Part shown: positions 42,751 through 50,834 of the stretch, in pieces
Layout of the letters: every line of letters begins with the position of its first letter
Numbering within the stretch: position 1 is the first letter of the stretch
Assembly: GCA_964505415.1 (NCBI GenBank)
Contig: CAZDHW010000012.1
Location: forward strand, 1-60,685
DNA: 60,685 nucleotides
Direction: 5' to 3'
From: DTDR01 sp964505415
Lineage (GTDB): Bacteria > Hydrothermota > Tepidihabitantia > Tepidihabitantales > DTDR01
Notes under the pieces: model-generated
Database searches by the model: none
Told to the model about the DNA's origin: nothing
What the model saw: only the letters and a program-made list of their open reading frames with translations
Position numbers and translations under genes: made by a program

Positions 42751-44091
42751 ATGTGGTTATTTATTTTGATATTATTAAATTTAAAAGAGCCAACAATTAA
42801 ATTTTCAATAATTAGTGATAGTTTAGCTAACGGATTAAAAATTTATGGCTATTATGATAATAAACTGCCAATGGTGAGATTAAGGGTAATAATTAAGGCA
42901 GGAAGTGCTTACGACCCCAAAGAAAAAGAAGGGTTAGCCAATTTAACCCTTCAGCTGCTTTTACGGGGAACAAAAAATTTTACTTATAGCGAACTTTATA
43001 ATTTTGTTGAAAGTTTCGGTGGACGTTTAGAAAGTTATTGCGGTTACGATTTTTCGCAGATTGAAATTATTACTTTGGAAAACTATCTTGATACAATGCT
43101 CTTTTTTTTAAAAGAAGTTTTAACCACTCCCCGTTTTGCCTATGAAGATTTTATAAAACTAAAACGAGAAATCAGTGGTCAAATAAAAACTTACGAAAAT
43201 TTTCCCAGTTATCTTCTCATAAAAGAATTTTTGAAAAATTTCTATCCCCCGGATTATCCTTATCGCCATTTACCGGAGGGCGAAATAAATTCTTTAGAGA
43301 AGATTGAAATTACCGATATTAAAAATTTTTACGAGACTTATTATCACCCGAATAATTACTTTTTTATTTTTGTTGGGGATTTTTCTTTTGAAAAAGTAAA
43401 AGAAAAAATAAACAAACTTTTTGGCAGTTTGCCAAAAAGGGAAATTCCTAAAATAGAAATAAAAAATCTACCGGCTTTAAATAAACCTAAAATGGTAGTA
43501 ATAAAAAAGTCCGATATCAATCAATCTTATATCCTTTTTGGTTGGCCAGGTCCCAAAGGTAACGACCCAGATGTCATTCCTTTAAGAGTGATGGATTTTA
43601 TCTTTGGAGGTGGGGCTCTGAATTCCCGTTTAGGAAAATTGATTAGAGAAAAGGAAGGCCTGGCTTACAGTGTTCGTTCTTATTTTACTCGGAGATATTT
43701 TCCGGGACATTTCATCTGCGACTTACAGACAGCAATTAAAAATACTGATTACGCAATTGACCTGGTATTGAAGGAAATAAAAAATTTGAAAGAAAAGGGG
43801 ATTAAAGAGGAAGAACTTCAACAAGCAAAAAGATTTTATTTTGGTAATTTGCCATTATCCATTGATAGTTATAATGATAAAGGAAATATAATAAGAGAGA
43901 TAGCAATCTTAGGTTTAGATTTGAATTATCTTTCTTATTTAATATCGGAAATTAATAGTCTTACTTGTGAAAAAATAAACAAAATAGCTAAAAAATATTT
44001 TGAAGAAAATTTTCTTTTAATAATTGTGAGTAACTTAGAAAAAGAAAATTTAAAAGCAAGGGATTGGGAAATTGAATTTATTGACAGATAG
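42751..44091 (+). CDS. M16-family partner subunit without the zinc motif
   Basis: An M16-fold protein of 446 residues with a signal-like N-terminus. Where the catalytic partner has HLLEH this one reads EGLANLTLQLLLRGTKNF, with no metal-binding His, so it is a non-catalytic partner. The C-terminal part has SRLGKLIREKEGLAYSVRSYF, the conserved R/Y pair of the substrate-binding subunit, as in the alpha-type M16 partners. Together the two genes should make a heterodimeric periplasmic or surface peptidase that degrades short peptides. Confidence 0.92.
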   Translation: MWLFILILLNLKEPTIKFSIISDSLANGLKIYGYYDNKLPMVRLRVIIKAGSAYDPKEKEGLANLTLQLLLRGTKNFTYSELYNFVESFGGRLESYCGYDFSQIEIITLENYLDTMLFFLKEVLTTPRFAYEDFIKLKREISGQIKTYENFPSYLLIKEFLKNFYPPDYPYRHLPEGEINSLEKIEITDIKNFYETYYHPNNYFFIFVGDFSFEKVKEKINKLFGSLPKREIPKIEIKNLPALNKPKMVVIKKSDINQSYILFGWPGPKGNDPDVIPLRVMDFIFGGGALNSRLGKLIREKEGLAYSVRSYFTRRYFPGHFICDLQTAIKNTDYAIDLVLKEIKNLKEKGIKEEELQQAKRFYFGNLPLSIDSYNDKGNIIREIAILGLDLNYLSYLISEINSLTCEKINKIAKKYFEENFLLIIVSNLEKENLKARDWEIEFIDR

Positions 44092-44125
44092 ACTATTTTT
44101 TGTTATTATTATATAATAAATTAAC

Positions 44126-44398
44126 ATGGTTAAAATTAGATTAACAAGAATGGGAAGAAAAAATATTCCCCATTATCGGATTGTGGTAACCGATTCTCAA
44201 AATCCCCGAGACGGCAAATATATTGAGTGTGTTGGTTATTATAACCCAAAACAAAATCTTTTAGAAATTAATAAAGAAAGAATTTCCTACTGGCTCTCCT
44301 GTGGAGCTCAACCTACGGAGATAGTAAAACGTTTACTATCAAAAGTAGAAAAAAACTTAAACCAACCTTTAAAAGGAGGTAACCATGATGTCGCTTAA
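44126..44398 (+). CDS. rpsP: 30S ribosomal protein S16
   Basis: S16 is a core assembly protein of the small ribosomal subunit. VKIRLTRMGRKNIPHYRIVVTDSQNPRDGKYIECVGYYNP is the universal N-terminus in this family (first 20 residues intact and the rest in order), and ERISYWLSCGAQPTEIVKRLL is the C-terminal half. The gene leads the run rpsP-khpA-trmD, lacking rimM between khpA and trmD and rplS after trmD, which usually accompany it. The start has no Shine-Dalgarno; TATAAT at 44112-44117 or TATTAT at 44104-44109 with TTGACA at 44081-44086 precedes it. Confidence 0.98.
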   Translation: MVKIRLTRMGRKNIPHYRIVVTDSQNPRDGKYIECVGYYNPKQNLLEINKERISYWLSCGAQPTEIVKRLLSKVEKNLNQPLKGGNHDVA

Positions 44399-44624
44399 AG
44401 AACTTCTTGAAAACATAACAAAATCAATTGTTGATAATCCTGATCAGGTTCAGCTTAAAGAAATCGCTGGTGAAAGAACCGTTGTTTTTGAACTTCGTGT
44501 TGGTCAAGGCGATTTAGGCAAAATAATCGGCAAAGAAGGCAGAACTGCTAAAGCCCTGCGGCAAATTTTAGCAGCCGCCGCAATGAAACAAGGAAAGAGA
44601 GCCCAGTTGGAAATTCTGGAATAA
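44388..44624 (+). CDS. khpA: KhpA-type KH-domain RNA-binding protein
   Basis: A 78-residue single KH domain protein. The RNA-binding loop GKIIGKEGRTAKALR is the GxxG motif, preceded by the typical N-terminal helix (LKELLENITKSIVDNPDQ). KhpA binds many RNAs, often with KhpB/EloR, and affects cell-wall growth in Firmicutes. Two ATGs in tandem (44385 and 44388) follow AGGAGGT at 44374-44380; the second has the better spacing. The gene overlaps the 3' end of rpsP by 11 nt from this start. Confidence 0.92.
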   Translation: MSLKELLENITKSIVDNPDQVQLKEIAGERTVVFELRVGQGDLGKIIGKEGRTAKALRQILAAAAMKQGKRAQLEILE

Positions 44625-44666
44625 CCACCTCCTCAATATATTTGCCGTCTCGGGGACAACCGCAAT

Positions 44667-45395
44667 GTGAAAGTTCATATTCTTACAATTTTTCCTGAAT
44701 ATTTTGAAGGAATAATAAAGACGGGAATAATAAAAATTGCTCAGAAAAAGGGAATTTTAGATTTAAAAATTTTAAACATAAGAGATTTTGCTGATGACCC
44801 CTATCGCCAGGTAGATGATTATCCTTACGGAGGTGGACCAGGAATGATTATGAAACCAGAACCGATTTTTAAGGCGGTAATGGCAGTAAAAGAAGAAAAC
44901 TCTAAAGTTATTCTTTTGTCTCCTCAGGGTAAAGTTTTTAATCAAAAAATGGCTTTTGAATTAAGTAAATTACCCCATTTAATTTTTATTTGTGGTCGGT
45001 ATAAAGGGGTTGACGGTCGAGTAAGAGAATATCTCTGCGATTGGGAAATTTCTATTGGTGATTATATTCTTTCTGGTGGCGAAGCAGCCTGTGCAGTTAT
45101 TTTAGAAGCCGTTGTCCGTTTAATTAAAGGAGTGGTAAGTGATTACGAATCAATTGAAACCGATTCCTTTATATCTGGATTGTTAGATGCTACTTATTAT
45201 ACCCGACCAAAAGAATTTATGGGTTATAAAGTTCCCGATATTTTACTTTCGGGCAATCACGAAGAGATAAGAAAATGGCGAAGAAAATCAGCTTTGCTGA
45301 ACACTTTAAAAAACCGCCCTGATTTATTAAAAACAGCTATTTTAACTGAAGAAGACCAAAAATTTTTAAGGGAAATTGAAGAAGAGTTAAAATGA
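44667..45395 (+). CDS. trmD: tRNA (guanine-N1-)-methyltransferase
   Basis: TrmD methylates G37 of tRNAs that read CNN codons and prevents frameshifting. The trefoil-knot SPOUT fold shows MKVHILTIFPEYF at the start, RQVDDYPYGGGPGMIMKPEP, LSPQGKVFNQ, FICGRYKGVDGRV and the SAM-binding ISIGDYILSGGEAACAVI. The length of 242 residues is normal. The GTG start at 44667 is used as the frame begins with the family N-terminus. A region at 44627-44633 just before it resembles the 16S 3' anti-SD. The end overlaps miaB by 4 nt. Confidence 0.97.
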   Translation: MKVHILTIFPEYFEGIIKTGIIKIAQKKGILDLKILNIRDFADDPYRQVDDYPYGGGPGMIMKPEPIFKAVMAVKEENSKVILLSPQGKVFNQKMAFELSKLPHLIFICGRYKGVDGRVREYLCDWEISIGDYILSGGEAACAVILEAVVRLIKGVVSDYESIETDSFISGLLDATYYTRPKEFMGYKVPDILLSGNHEEIRKWRRKSALLNTLKNRPDLLKTAILTEEDQKFLREIEEELK

Positions 45396-46729
45396 AAAAA
45401 TATTTTATTAAGACTTATGGCTGTCAAATGAACCAAGCCGATAGTTTTCTCATTTCTTCAATTTTAAATAACGCCGGTTTTGAAAAAACGGAAAATATAA
45501 ACGAGGCGGAAATAATTCTTATTTTAACTTGTGCCGTGAGGGAACACGCGGAAAAAAGAGCCTTAGGAGAGATTCTTTCCTTATCTTCTTTAAAAAAGAA
45601 AAAAAAATGTTTGCTCGGTATCTTAGGTTGTATGGCAAAAAATTTAAAAGAAAAAATTATTAGTGGTTGTCTAAAAGAAAATCTTTGTGACTTCCTTTTA
45701 GGGCCCGATAATTATCGCCAACTGCCAGAAGTAATTGAAAAAAAATTAAAAAATTACGACCAGCAGATTTTGACCATTATTGAAGATAAAAAAGAAGAAA
45801 CTTACTGTGACTTTTTGCCAACTTTTAATAATTCCGAAATTGAAAGTTTCGTTACCATAATGCGCGGTTGTGATAACTTTTGTTCTTATTGCATTGTTCC
45901 TTATGTCCGCGGAAGAGAAAGAGCACGACCATTTTCTACAATTTTGAAGGAGATTGATTTTTTATTAAACCAAGGAAGTAAAATAATTACTCTTCTGGGA
46001 CAAAATGTTTTGGGTTGGAAAAATTACGATGAAAATACCAAGTTTTTAGAATTTTCTGACTTATTAGCAATTATTTTGGAAAAATTCCCTTCTTTAAGAT
46101 TCCTCCATTTTTTAACTTCCCATCCCAAGGATTTAACTTTCAGTTTGATTGAAAAAATTGCCCAATTGATGAAAAAAGGGCGGTTAATTAAAGAAATCCA
46201 CCTTCCTTTACAATCCGGCTCCGACCGAATCTTAAAATTAATGAACCGAAAATATACGGCAAAAGAATATTACGAAAAAATTAAATACTTAAAGGAATTG
46301 GTACCAGAAATAAGCATTACTACCGATTTGATCGTCGGTTTCCCTACCGAAACCGAAGAAGATTATGAAGCAACCATTGAAATGGTTAAAAAAGTTCAAT
46401 TTAATTTTGCTTATATGTTTAAATATTCCGAAAGACCTTACACTGCTGCTAATAACATTTTTCCTAAAGTAAGCGAAGAAAAAAAACAAGAAAGATTAGA
46501 AAAACTTATTAAAATTCAAAACGAAATCACTAAAAGAAAAAGCGAAGAAATGATAAACAAGCATTATAAAATCATTATCACTAAAAAGCAAAATGGGAAA
46601 TCCTGGGGAAGGGCCGAAAATAACAAACTGGTGGTAGTGAAAAAAGAATTAACCTTAGGAGAAGAATACCTAGTAAAAATTTCAAAAATTGATGGTTGGA
46701 CACCGATTGGCGAAATTATTAAAAATTGA
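45392..46729 (+). CDS. miaB: tRNA-2-methylthio-N6-isopentenyladenosine synthase
   Basis: A radical SAM methylthiotransferase that modifies A37 of tRNAs reading U-starting codons. An N-terminal UPF0004 domain has Cys in YGCQMNQADS, LTCAVREHAE and GCMAKNL (auxiliary cluster). The radical SAM motif C160-x3-C164-x2-C167 is in GCDNFCSYCIVPYVRGRERAR. LPLQSGSDRILKLMNRKY and the C-terminal TRAM domain (GKSWGRAENNKLVVV) complete it. The length is 445 residues. The PYVRGRE variant favours MiaB over MtaB or RimO. The operon places it with trmD, another position-37 enzyme. Confidence 0.95.
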   Translation: MKKYFIKTYGCQMNQADSFLISSILNNAGFEKTENINEAEIILILTCAVREHAEKRALGEILSLSSLKKKKKCLLGILGCMAKNLKEKIISGCLKENLCDFLLGPDNYRQLPEVIEKKLKNYDQQILTIIEDKKEETYCDFLPTFNNSEIESFVTIMRGCDNFCSYCIVPYVRGRERARPFSTILKEIDFLLNQGSKIITLLGQNVLGWKNYDENTKFLEFSDLLAIILEKFPSLRFLHFLTSHPKDLTFSLIEKIAQLMKKGRLIKEIHLPLQSGSDRILKLMNRKYTAKEYYEKIKYLKELVPEISITTDLIVGFPTETEEDYEATIEMVKKVQFNFAYMFKYSERPYTAANNIFPKVSEEKKQERLEKLIKIQNEITKRKSEEMINKHYKIIITKKQNGKSWGRAENNKLVVVKKELTLGEEYLVKISKIDGWTPIGEIIKN

Positions 46730-46740
46730 AAGGAGGTTTT

Positions 46741-47043
46741 ATGAATATTTTAAGAATGATTTTAGTTTTTTTTATTAGTATTTTATTAATTATTGTTACC
46801 CTTCAAAATCTTGAACGGACGAATGTTAATCTTTTTTTTGACCGGTTTGAAAGCGTTCCCTTAGGAAGTATTATCCTTATTGCTTATCTTTTAGGTTTAT
46901 TAACCGTTGGCATTTTTGCCCTAATTGGAGAAATAAAGTTAAGAAACGAAATCAAAAAGGCAAAAAAAGAAAAAGAAGCTTTATTAGCGGAATTAAATGA
47001 TTTGCGTAATTATTTTTTCACTGAAAAAGGAGAAGAGAAATGA
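46741..47043 (+). CDS. lapA: LapA-domain membrane protein
   Basis: A 100-residue inner-membrane protein of the LapA family (DUF1049): two membrane segments (about residues 3-20 and 36-62) and a charged coiled-coil tail (EIKLRNEIKKAKKEKEALLA). TLQNLERTNVNLFF is the short family motif between the helices. The open frame begins upstream at 46726, but this ATG follows AAAGGAGGTTTT and matches the family start. LapA and LapB act together in E. coli to control lipopolysaccharide synthesis through LpxC. Confidence 0.85.
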   Translation: MNILRMILVFFISILLIIVTLQNLERTNVNLFFDRFESVPLGSIILIAYLLGLLTVGIFALIGEIKLRNEIKKAKKEKEALLAELNDLRNYFFTEKGEEK

Positions 47044-48137
47044 ATATTTTAATAATTTTTATTATTTTTCTCTTTATAGTTGCTGTTTATTCACTCATTA
47101 TCAACCTGATAAAAAAACCCGCACCCCTTCCCACCCTTTTTACTGAAAGTCTCATTTCTTACATTGCGAATAAAAAAGAAGAGGCAATTAAAAAAATGGA
47201 AGAATTAGTAAAAATGAATAGCGAATTTATTGATGGTTATTTTTATCTGATCGATTGGTATCAAGAAAAAGGAGAAACTGAAAGGGCCAAAAAGATTGCT
47301 GAACTGCTTACCCTCCGTCGTAATTTACCCAAAGATAAAGAAGCTATAATTTTTAAAAAATTAAGTACTTTTTTAGCTAAAGAAGGACGCTATTTTCGAG
47401 CAATCAGTTTGTTGGAAGAGGTAATAAAAAGTAGTGTTCGAGACAAGGAAACGGCAGTTTTGCTTTTTACTTTGTATTTAAAAACGGAAAATTATTCTTC
47501 GGCGAAAGAATTTCTTGATAAATACGGAAAAAATTTTTTTGATAATAATGAATTGGCAACTTATTATGCTGAATTAGGAAATCAACTGCTTACTAAAGAT
47601 AAAAAAGAAGGTAAGGAATATTTAGAAAAGTCTTTAAAATACGATGAAAAAAATTTATACGGTTTATTATATTTAGGTAATTATTACGAAAGTCAAAATA
47701 ATTATGAAAGGGCCATCGACTATTGGTTGGAATTACTCAAAAATTATCCGGATGAGCTTTATCTTTTAAAAGAAAAATTAGCCAATGCTTTCTTCTCTTT
47801 GGGTCGGTATGAAGAATTAGTAAAAATTTATAAAAATTTTGGAGAAAGAACAAAAAAAGAAGATTATTATCTTGAAATTTTAGAATTTTATAAAAAAATG
47901 GAAAATATAAAAGAAGCCATTGACATCTTAGAAAATGCCAAAAACTCTAATCCTAATATTTATCTTCTTTTAGCCAAAGCTTATATCACTCTTAATGATT
48001 TAAAAAAAGCTAATGAAAATCTGGAAAACTATTTAAAAATTTTTAAGAAAGAAAAAAAATTTACTTGTCCTCACTGTGGGAAAGAATTAACCAGAATAAT
48101 GGCGGTCTGCTTGGATTGTCTCCAATGGAATGTCTAA
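47040..48137 (+). CDS. lapB: LapB-like TPR protein with C-terminal zinc ribbon
   Basis: A membrane-anchored TPR protein directly after lapA with a 4-nt overlap. An N-terminal hydrophobic helix (IIFIIFLFIVAVYSLIINLI) is followed by many TPR units and ends in CPHCGKELTRIMAVCLDC, four Cys spaced as in the rubredoxin-like domain that closes E. coli LapB (YciM). LapB adapts the protease FtsH to degrade LpxC. Overall similarity is low outside the domain order, so the assignment rests on synteny with lapA plus the terminal metal knuckle. The length of 365 residues is close to that of E. coli LapB. Confidence 0.8.
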   Translation: MNILIIFIIFLFIVAVYSLIINLIKKPAPLPTLFTESLISYIANKKEEAIKKMEELVKMNSEFIDGYFYLIDWYQEKGETERAKKIAELLTLRRNLPKDKEAIIFKKLSTFLAKEGRYFRAISLLEEVIKSSVRDKETAVLLFTLYLKTENYSSAKEFLDKYGKNFFDNNELATYYAELGNQLLTKDKKEGKEYLEKSLKYDEKNLYGLLYLGNYYESQNNYERAIDYWLELLKNYPDELYLLKEKLANAFFSLGRYEELVKIYKNFGERTKKEDYYLEILEFYKKMENIKEAIDILENAKNSNPNIYLLLAKAYITLNDLKKANENLENYLKIFKKEKKFTCPHCGKELTRIMAVCLDCLQWNV

Positions 48138-50709
48138 AGAAACTTTAACCCCCCTTTTAGCTCAATATCATCAAATTAAAAAGAAATATCAAGATGCTAT
48201 TTTACTTTTCCGGTTGGGCGATTTTTACGAAATGTTTTATGAGGATGCTAAAATTGCTGCTAAAGTTTTAGGTCTTACTTTAACTGCTCGTTCTTATGGT
48301 AAAAGCGAAAAAATCCCTTTAGCCGGAATTCCTTATAAATCCCTGGATAGCTATCTAGCTAAGCTGATAAAGGCTGGCTACAAAGTAGCCATTTGTGAAC
48401 AGTTAGAAACTCCGGAGATCTCTCAGAAGATTATTAAAAGGGAGGTTGTGGAAGTTCTTACTCCGGGAGCAATCGCTCGCCCTTCACTTTTAGAGGAAAA
48501 GAAAAACCATTTTCTTTTAGCAGTATTTTTAGAAAAAAACTGTGGCCTCGCTTACTGCGACATTTCTACCGGTGACTTCTATGTTAGTCTGGTTGAAAAA
48601 GAAGACATAAAAGAGGAAATTCTAAAAATCGATCCCAAAGAAATTATTTACCCAAGAGATAATAAAGAAATTGAAGAAATATTAAAAAAGGATTTCTGTT
48701 TAACTCCGCTGGAGACTTATTATTTTTCTTATGAGTTTGCTTATGAAAAGATAAAAAATTTTTTCCGTGTAAACAACCTCACTGGCTTTGGTATCGAAAA
48801 TTTACCAGAAACAATTCGGGCGGCGGGTGCTTGTCTTTATTATCTAGAAGAAACGCAAAAAGGAGCTTTAAATAACATCTCCAAAATTACTTATCAAGAA
48901 TCAAAAAATTACCTTGTTTTAGATAAATCAACGAGAAGAAATTTAGAATTATTAGAAAGAATTAGCGATGGTAGTTTTGAAGGCTCTTTATTGTCAGTTA
49001 TTGACAAAACTTTAACTCCCCAAGGAGGAAGACTTTTAAGAAGATGGCTTTTATACCCCTTGCTAGCTATCGAGGAAATAAATACTCGTTTAAATGCGGT
49101 GGAAACAATCTATTCTTCTTATTCCTTAATGAAAGAATTAGAAAAGCTTTTAGGAAAAATTGGTGATATTGAAAGAATTGCTTCCCGCGTAGCTACGGAA
49201 AGAGCTAATGGTCGCGATTTAGTAAATCTAAAGGAATGGCTTAAATTTTCTTTGCCTTTAAAAACAATTTTACTTAATACTGATAACGAACGACTTAAGA
49301 ATTTGGGAAAAAAAATTGCTGATTTTAAACTGCTAATTGAAAAAATCGAGAAAACCATTGTTGAGGATCCACCACCAACAATTACCGAAGGAGAAATTAT
49401 TAAAGAAGGGGTATCAGAGCTGCTTGATGAATTAAGAACAATTGCCAAAAATGCTAAAGATTACATTTTAAAAATCGAAGAGAGAGAAAGAAAAAGAACC
49501 AATATCCCCACTTTACGAATTGGTTATAATTCGGTCTTTGGTTATTACATTGAAGTAACCAAATCTTATGCTAAATATGTGCCCAAGGATTACCTTCGGA
49601 AACAAACCTTGTCCAATGCTGAAAGATTTATTACTCCCGAATTAAAAGAATACGAAACAAAAATTTTAACAGCGAATGAAAGAATAAAAACCTTAGAATA
49701 TGAACTATTCGTTAATTTACGCAAAGAAATAAGTAAAGAGATAAAAGAAGTTTTTGAGTTTGCTAAGGTGGTTGCCGAAGTTGATGTGTATTTGTCTTTA
49801 GCCAAAGTGGCAAAAGAAAAAAATTATGTAAAACCAATTGTAGATAATGGCGACGAAATTGTGATTCAAGAAGGCCGGCATCCGGTGGTAGAAGAATTAT
49901 TGGGAGAAGGTTTTATTCCCAATGATACCTATCTTAATAATACCACCCACCAAATTTTATTAATCACGGGTCCTAACATGTCCGGAAAATCTACTTATCT
50001 CCGACAGGTTGCTTTAATCGTCATCCTTGCGCAAATGGGTTCTTTTGTCCCTTGTCGTTATTGTAAAATTGGAATTGTTGACAAAATTTTTACCCGTATC
50101 GGTGCTTCTGACGATTTATCACGAGGAGTTTCCACTTTTTTAGCGGAGATGCAAGAAACCGCTAATATTTTAAATAATGCTACCGAAAGAAGTTTAGTTA
50201 TTTTAGATGAAGTAGGTCGGGGCACTGCTACTTATGATGGTTTAGCAATTGCTTGGGCAACAACTGAATATTTACATTCGCATCCAAAAACCCGGCCAAA
50301 AACCATTTTTGCTACCCATTTTCACGAATTAACTGATATCGCTCGTTATTTACCACGGGTAAAAAATTATACTTTTTTAGTAAAAGAACAAGGGGAGGAG
50401 ATTATTTTTTTAAGAAAATTGGTTGAAGGGAGAAGTTCCCGAAGCTACGGTATAGAAGTTGCTAAGTTAGCCGGTATTCCTAAAGAAGTTATTGAGCGAG
50501 CAAGAGAAGTTTTAAAGTATTTAGAAAGTGGTGAAGAAGTTAGTTTAAAAGGTTTAAAAGATAAAAATCCTCTACAATTAACCTTATTTTATCCGATTGA
50601 CCATCCAATTTTAGAAGAACTTAAAAAATTAAATCTTAATGAACTTTCACCGATCGAAATATTTCAAATTGTTCTTAATTGGCAAAAAAGATTAAAAGAA
50701 GAAAAATAA
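48130..50709 (+). CDS. mutS: DNA mismatch repair protein
   Basis: MutS binds mispaired bases and starts repair with ATP. The N-terminal mismatch-reading motif GDFYEMFYEDA has the Phe-x-Glu pair (FRLGDFYEMF, about residues 25-34); CDISTGDFYVS follows. Walker A GPNMSGKST is at 614-622, Walker B with DEVGRGTATYDG follows, and ATHFHELTDIA is the switch motif. The length of 859 residues is right. No mutL is in the window. The ATG overlaps the lapB 3' end by 8 nt. Confidence 0.97.
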   Translation: MSKETLTPLLAQYHQIKKKYQDAILLFRLGDFYEMFYEDAKIAAKVLGLTLTARSYGKSEKIPLAGIPYKSLDSYLAKLIKAGYKVAICEQLETPEISQKIIKREVVEVLTPGAIARPSLLEEKKNHFLLAVFLEKNCGLAYCDISTGDFYVSLVEKEDIKEEILKIDPKEIIYPRDNKEIEEILKKDFCLTPLETYYFSYEFAYEKIKNFFRVNNLTGFGIENLPETIRAAGACLYYLEETQKGALNNISKITYQESKNYLVLDKSTRRNLELLERISDGSFEGSLLSVIDKTLTPQGGRLLRRWLLYPLLAIEEINTRLNAVETIYSSYSLMKELEKLLGKIGDIERIASRVATERANGRDLVNLKEWLKFSLPLKTILLNTDNERLKNLGKKIADFKLLIEKIEKTIVEDPPPTITEGEIIKEGVSELLDELRTIAKNAKDYILKIEERERKRTNIPTLRIGYNSVFGYYIEVTKSYAKYVPKDYLRKQTLSNAERFITPELKEYETKILTANERIKTLEYELFVNLRKEISKEIKEVFEFAKVVAEVDVYLSLAKVAKEKNYVKPIVDNGDEIVIQEGRHPVVEELLGEGFIPNDTYLNNTTHQILLITGPNMSGKSTYLRQVALIVILAQMGSFVPCRYCKIGIVDKIFTRIGASDDLSRGVSTFLAEMQETANILNNATERSLVILDEVGRGTATYDGLAIAWATTEYLHSHPKTRPKTIFATHFHELTDIARYLPRVKNYTFLVKEQGEEIIFLRKLVEGRSSRSYGIEVAKLAGIPKEVIERAREVLKYLESGEEVSLKGLKDKNPLQLTLFYPIDHPILEELKKLNLNELSPIEIFQIVLNWQKRLKEEK

Positions 50710-50713
50710 AAAA

Positions 50714-50787
<74 letters not shown>

Positions 50788-50801
50788 TTTTTTATATAAA
50801 A

Positions 50802-50830
50802 AATATAGCTAAAAAATTTTTAAAAGTCAA
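50802..50830 (-). promoter_or_regulatory. Promoter of tRNA-Pro
   Basis: On the minus strand TTGACT (50825-50830), a 17 bp spacer and TATATT (50802-50807). The tRNA 5' end (50787) is 14 nt downstream of the -10 box. Confidence 0.65.
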
Positions 50831-50834
50831 TATC

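Noticed and set aside
44081..44117. TTGACA with TATAAT as one rpsP promoter
   Set aside because: The two boxes are 25 bp apart, too far; either TATTAT at 44104-44109 pairs with the -35 box or the TATAAT uses a weak -35. I could not decide, so no separate promoter is listed.
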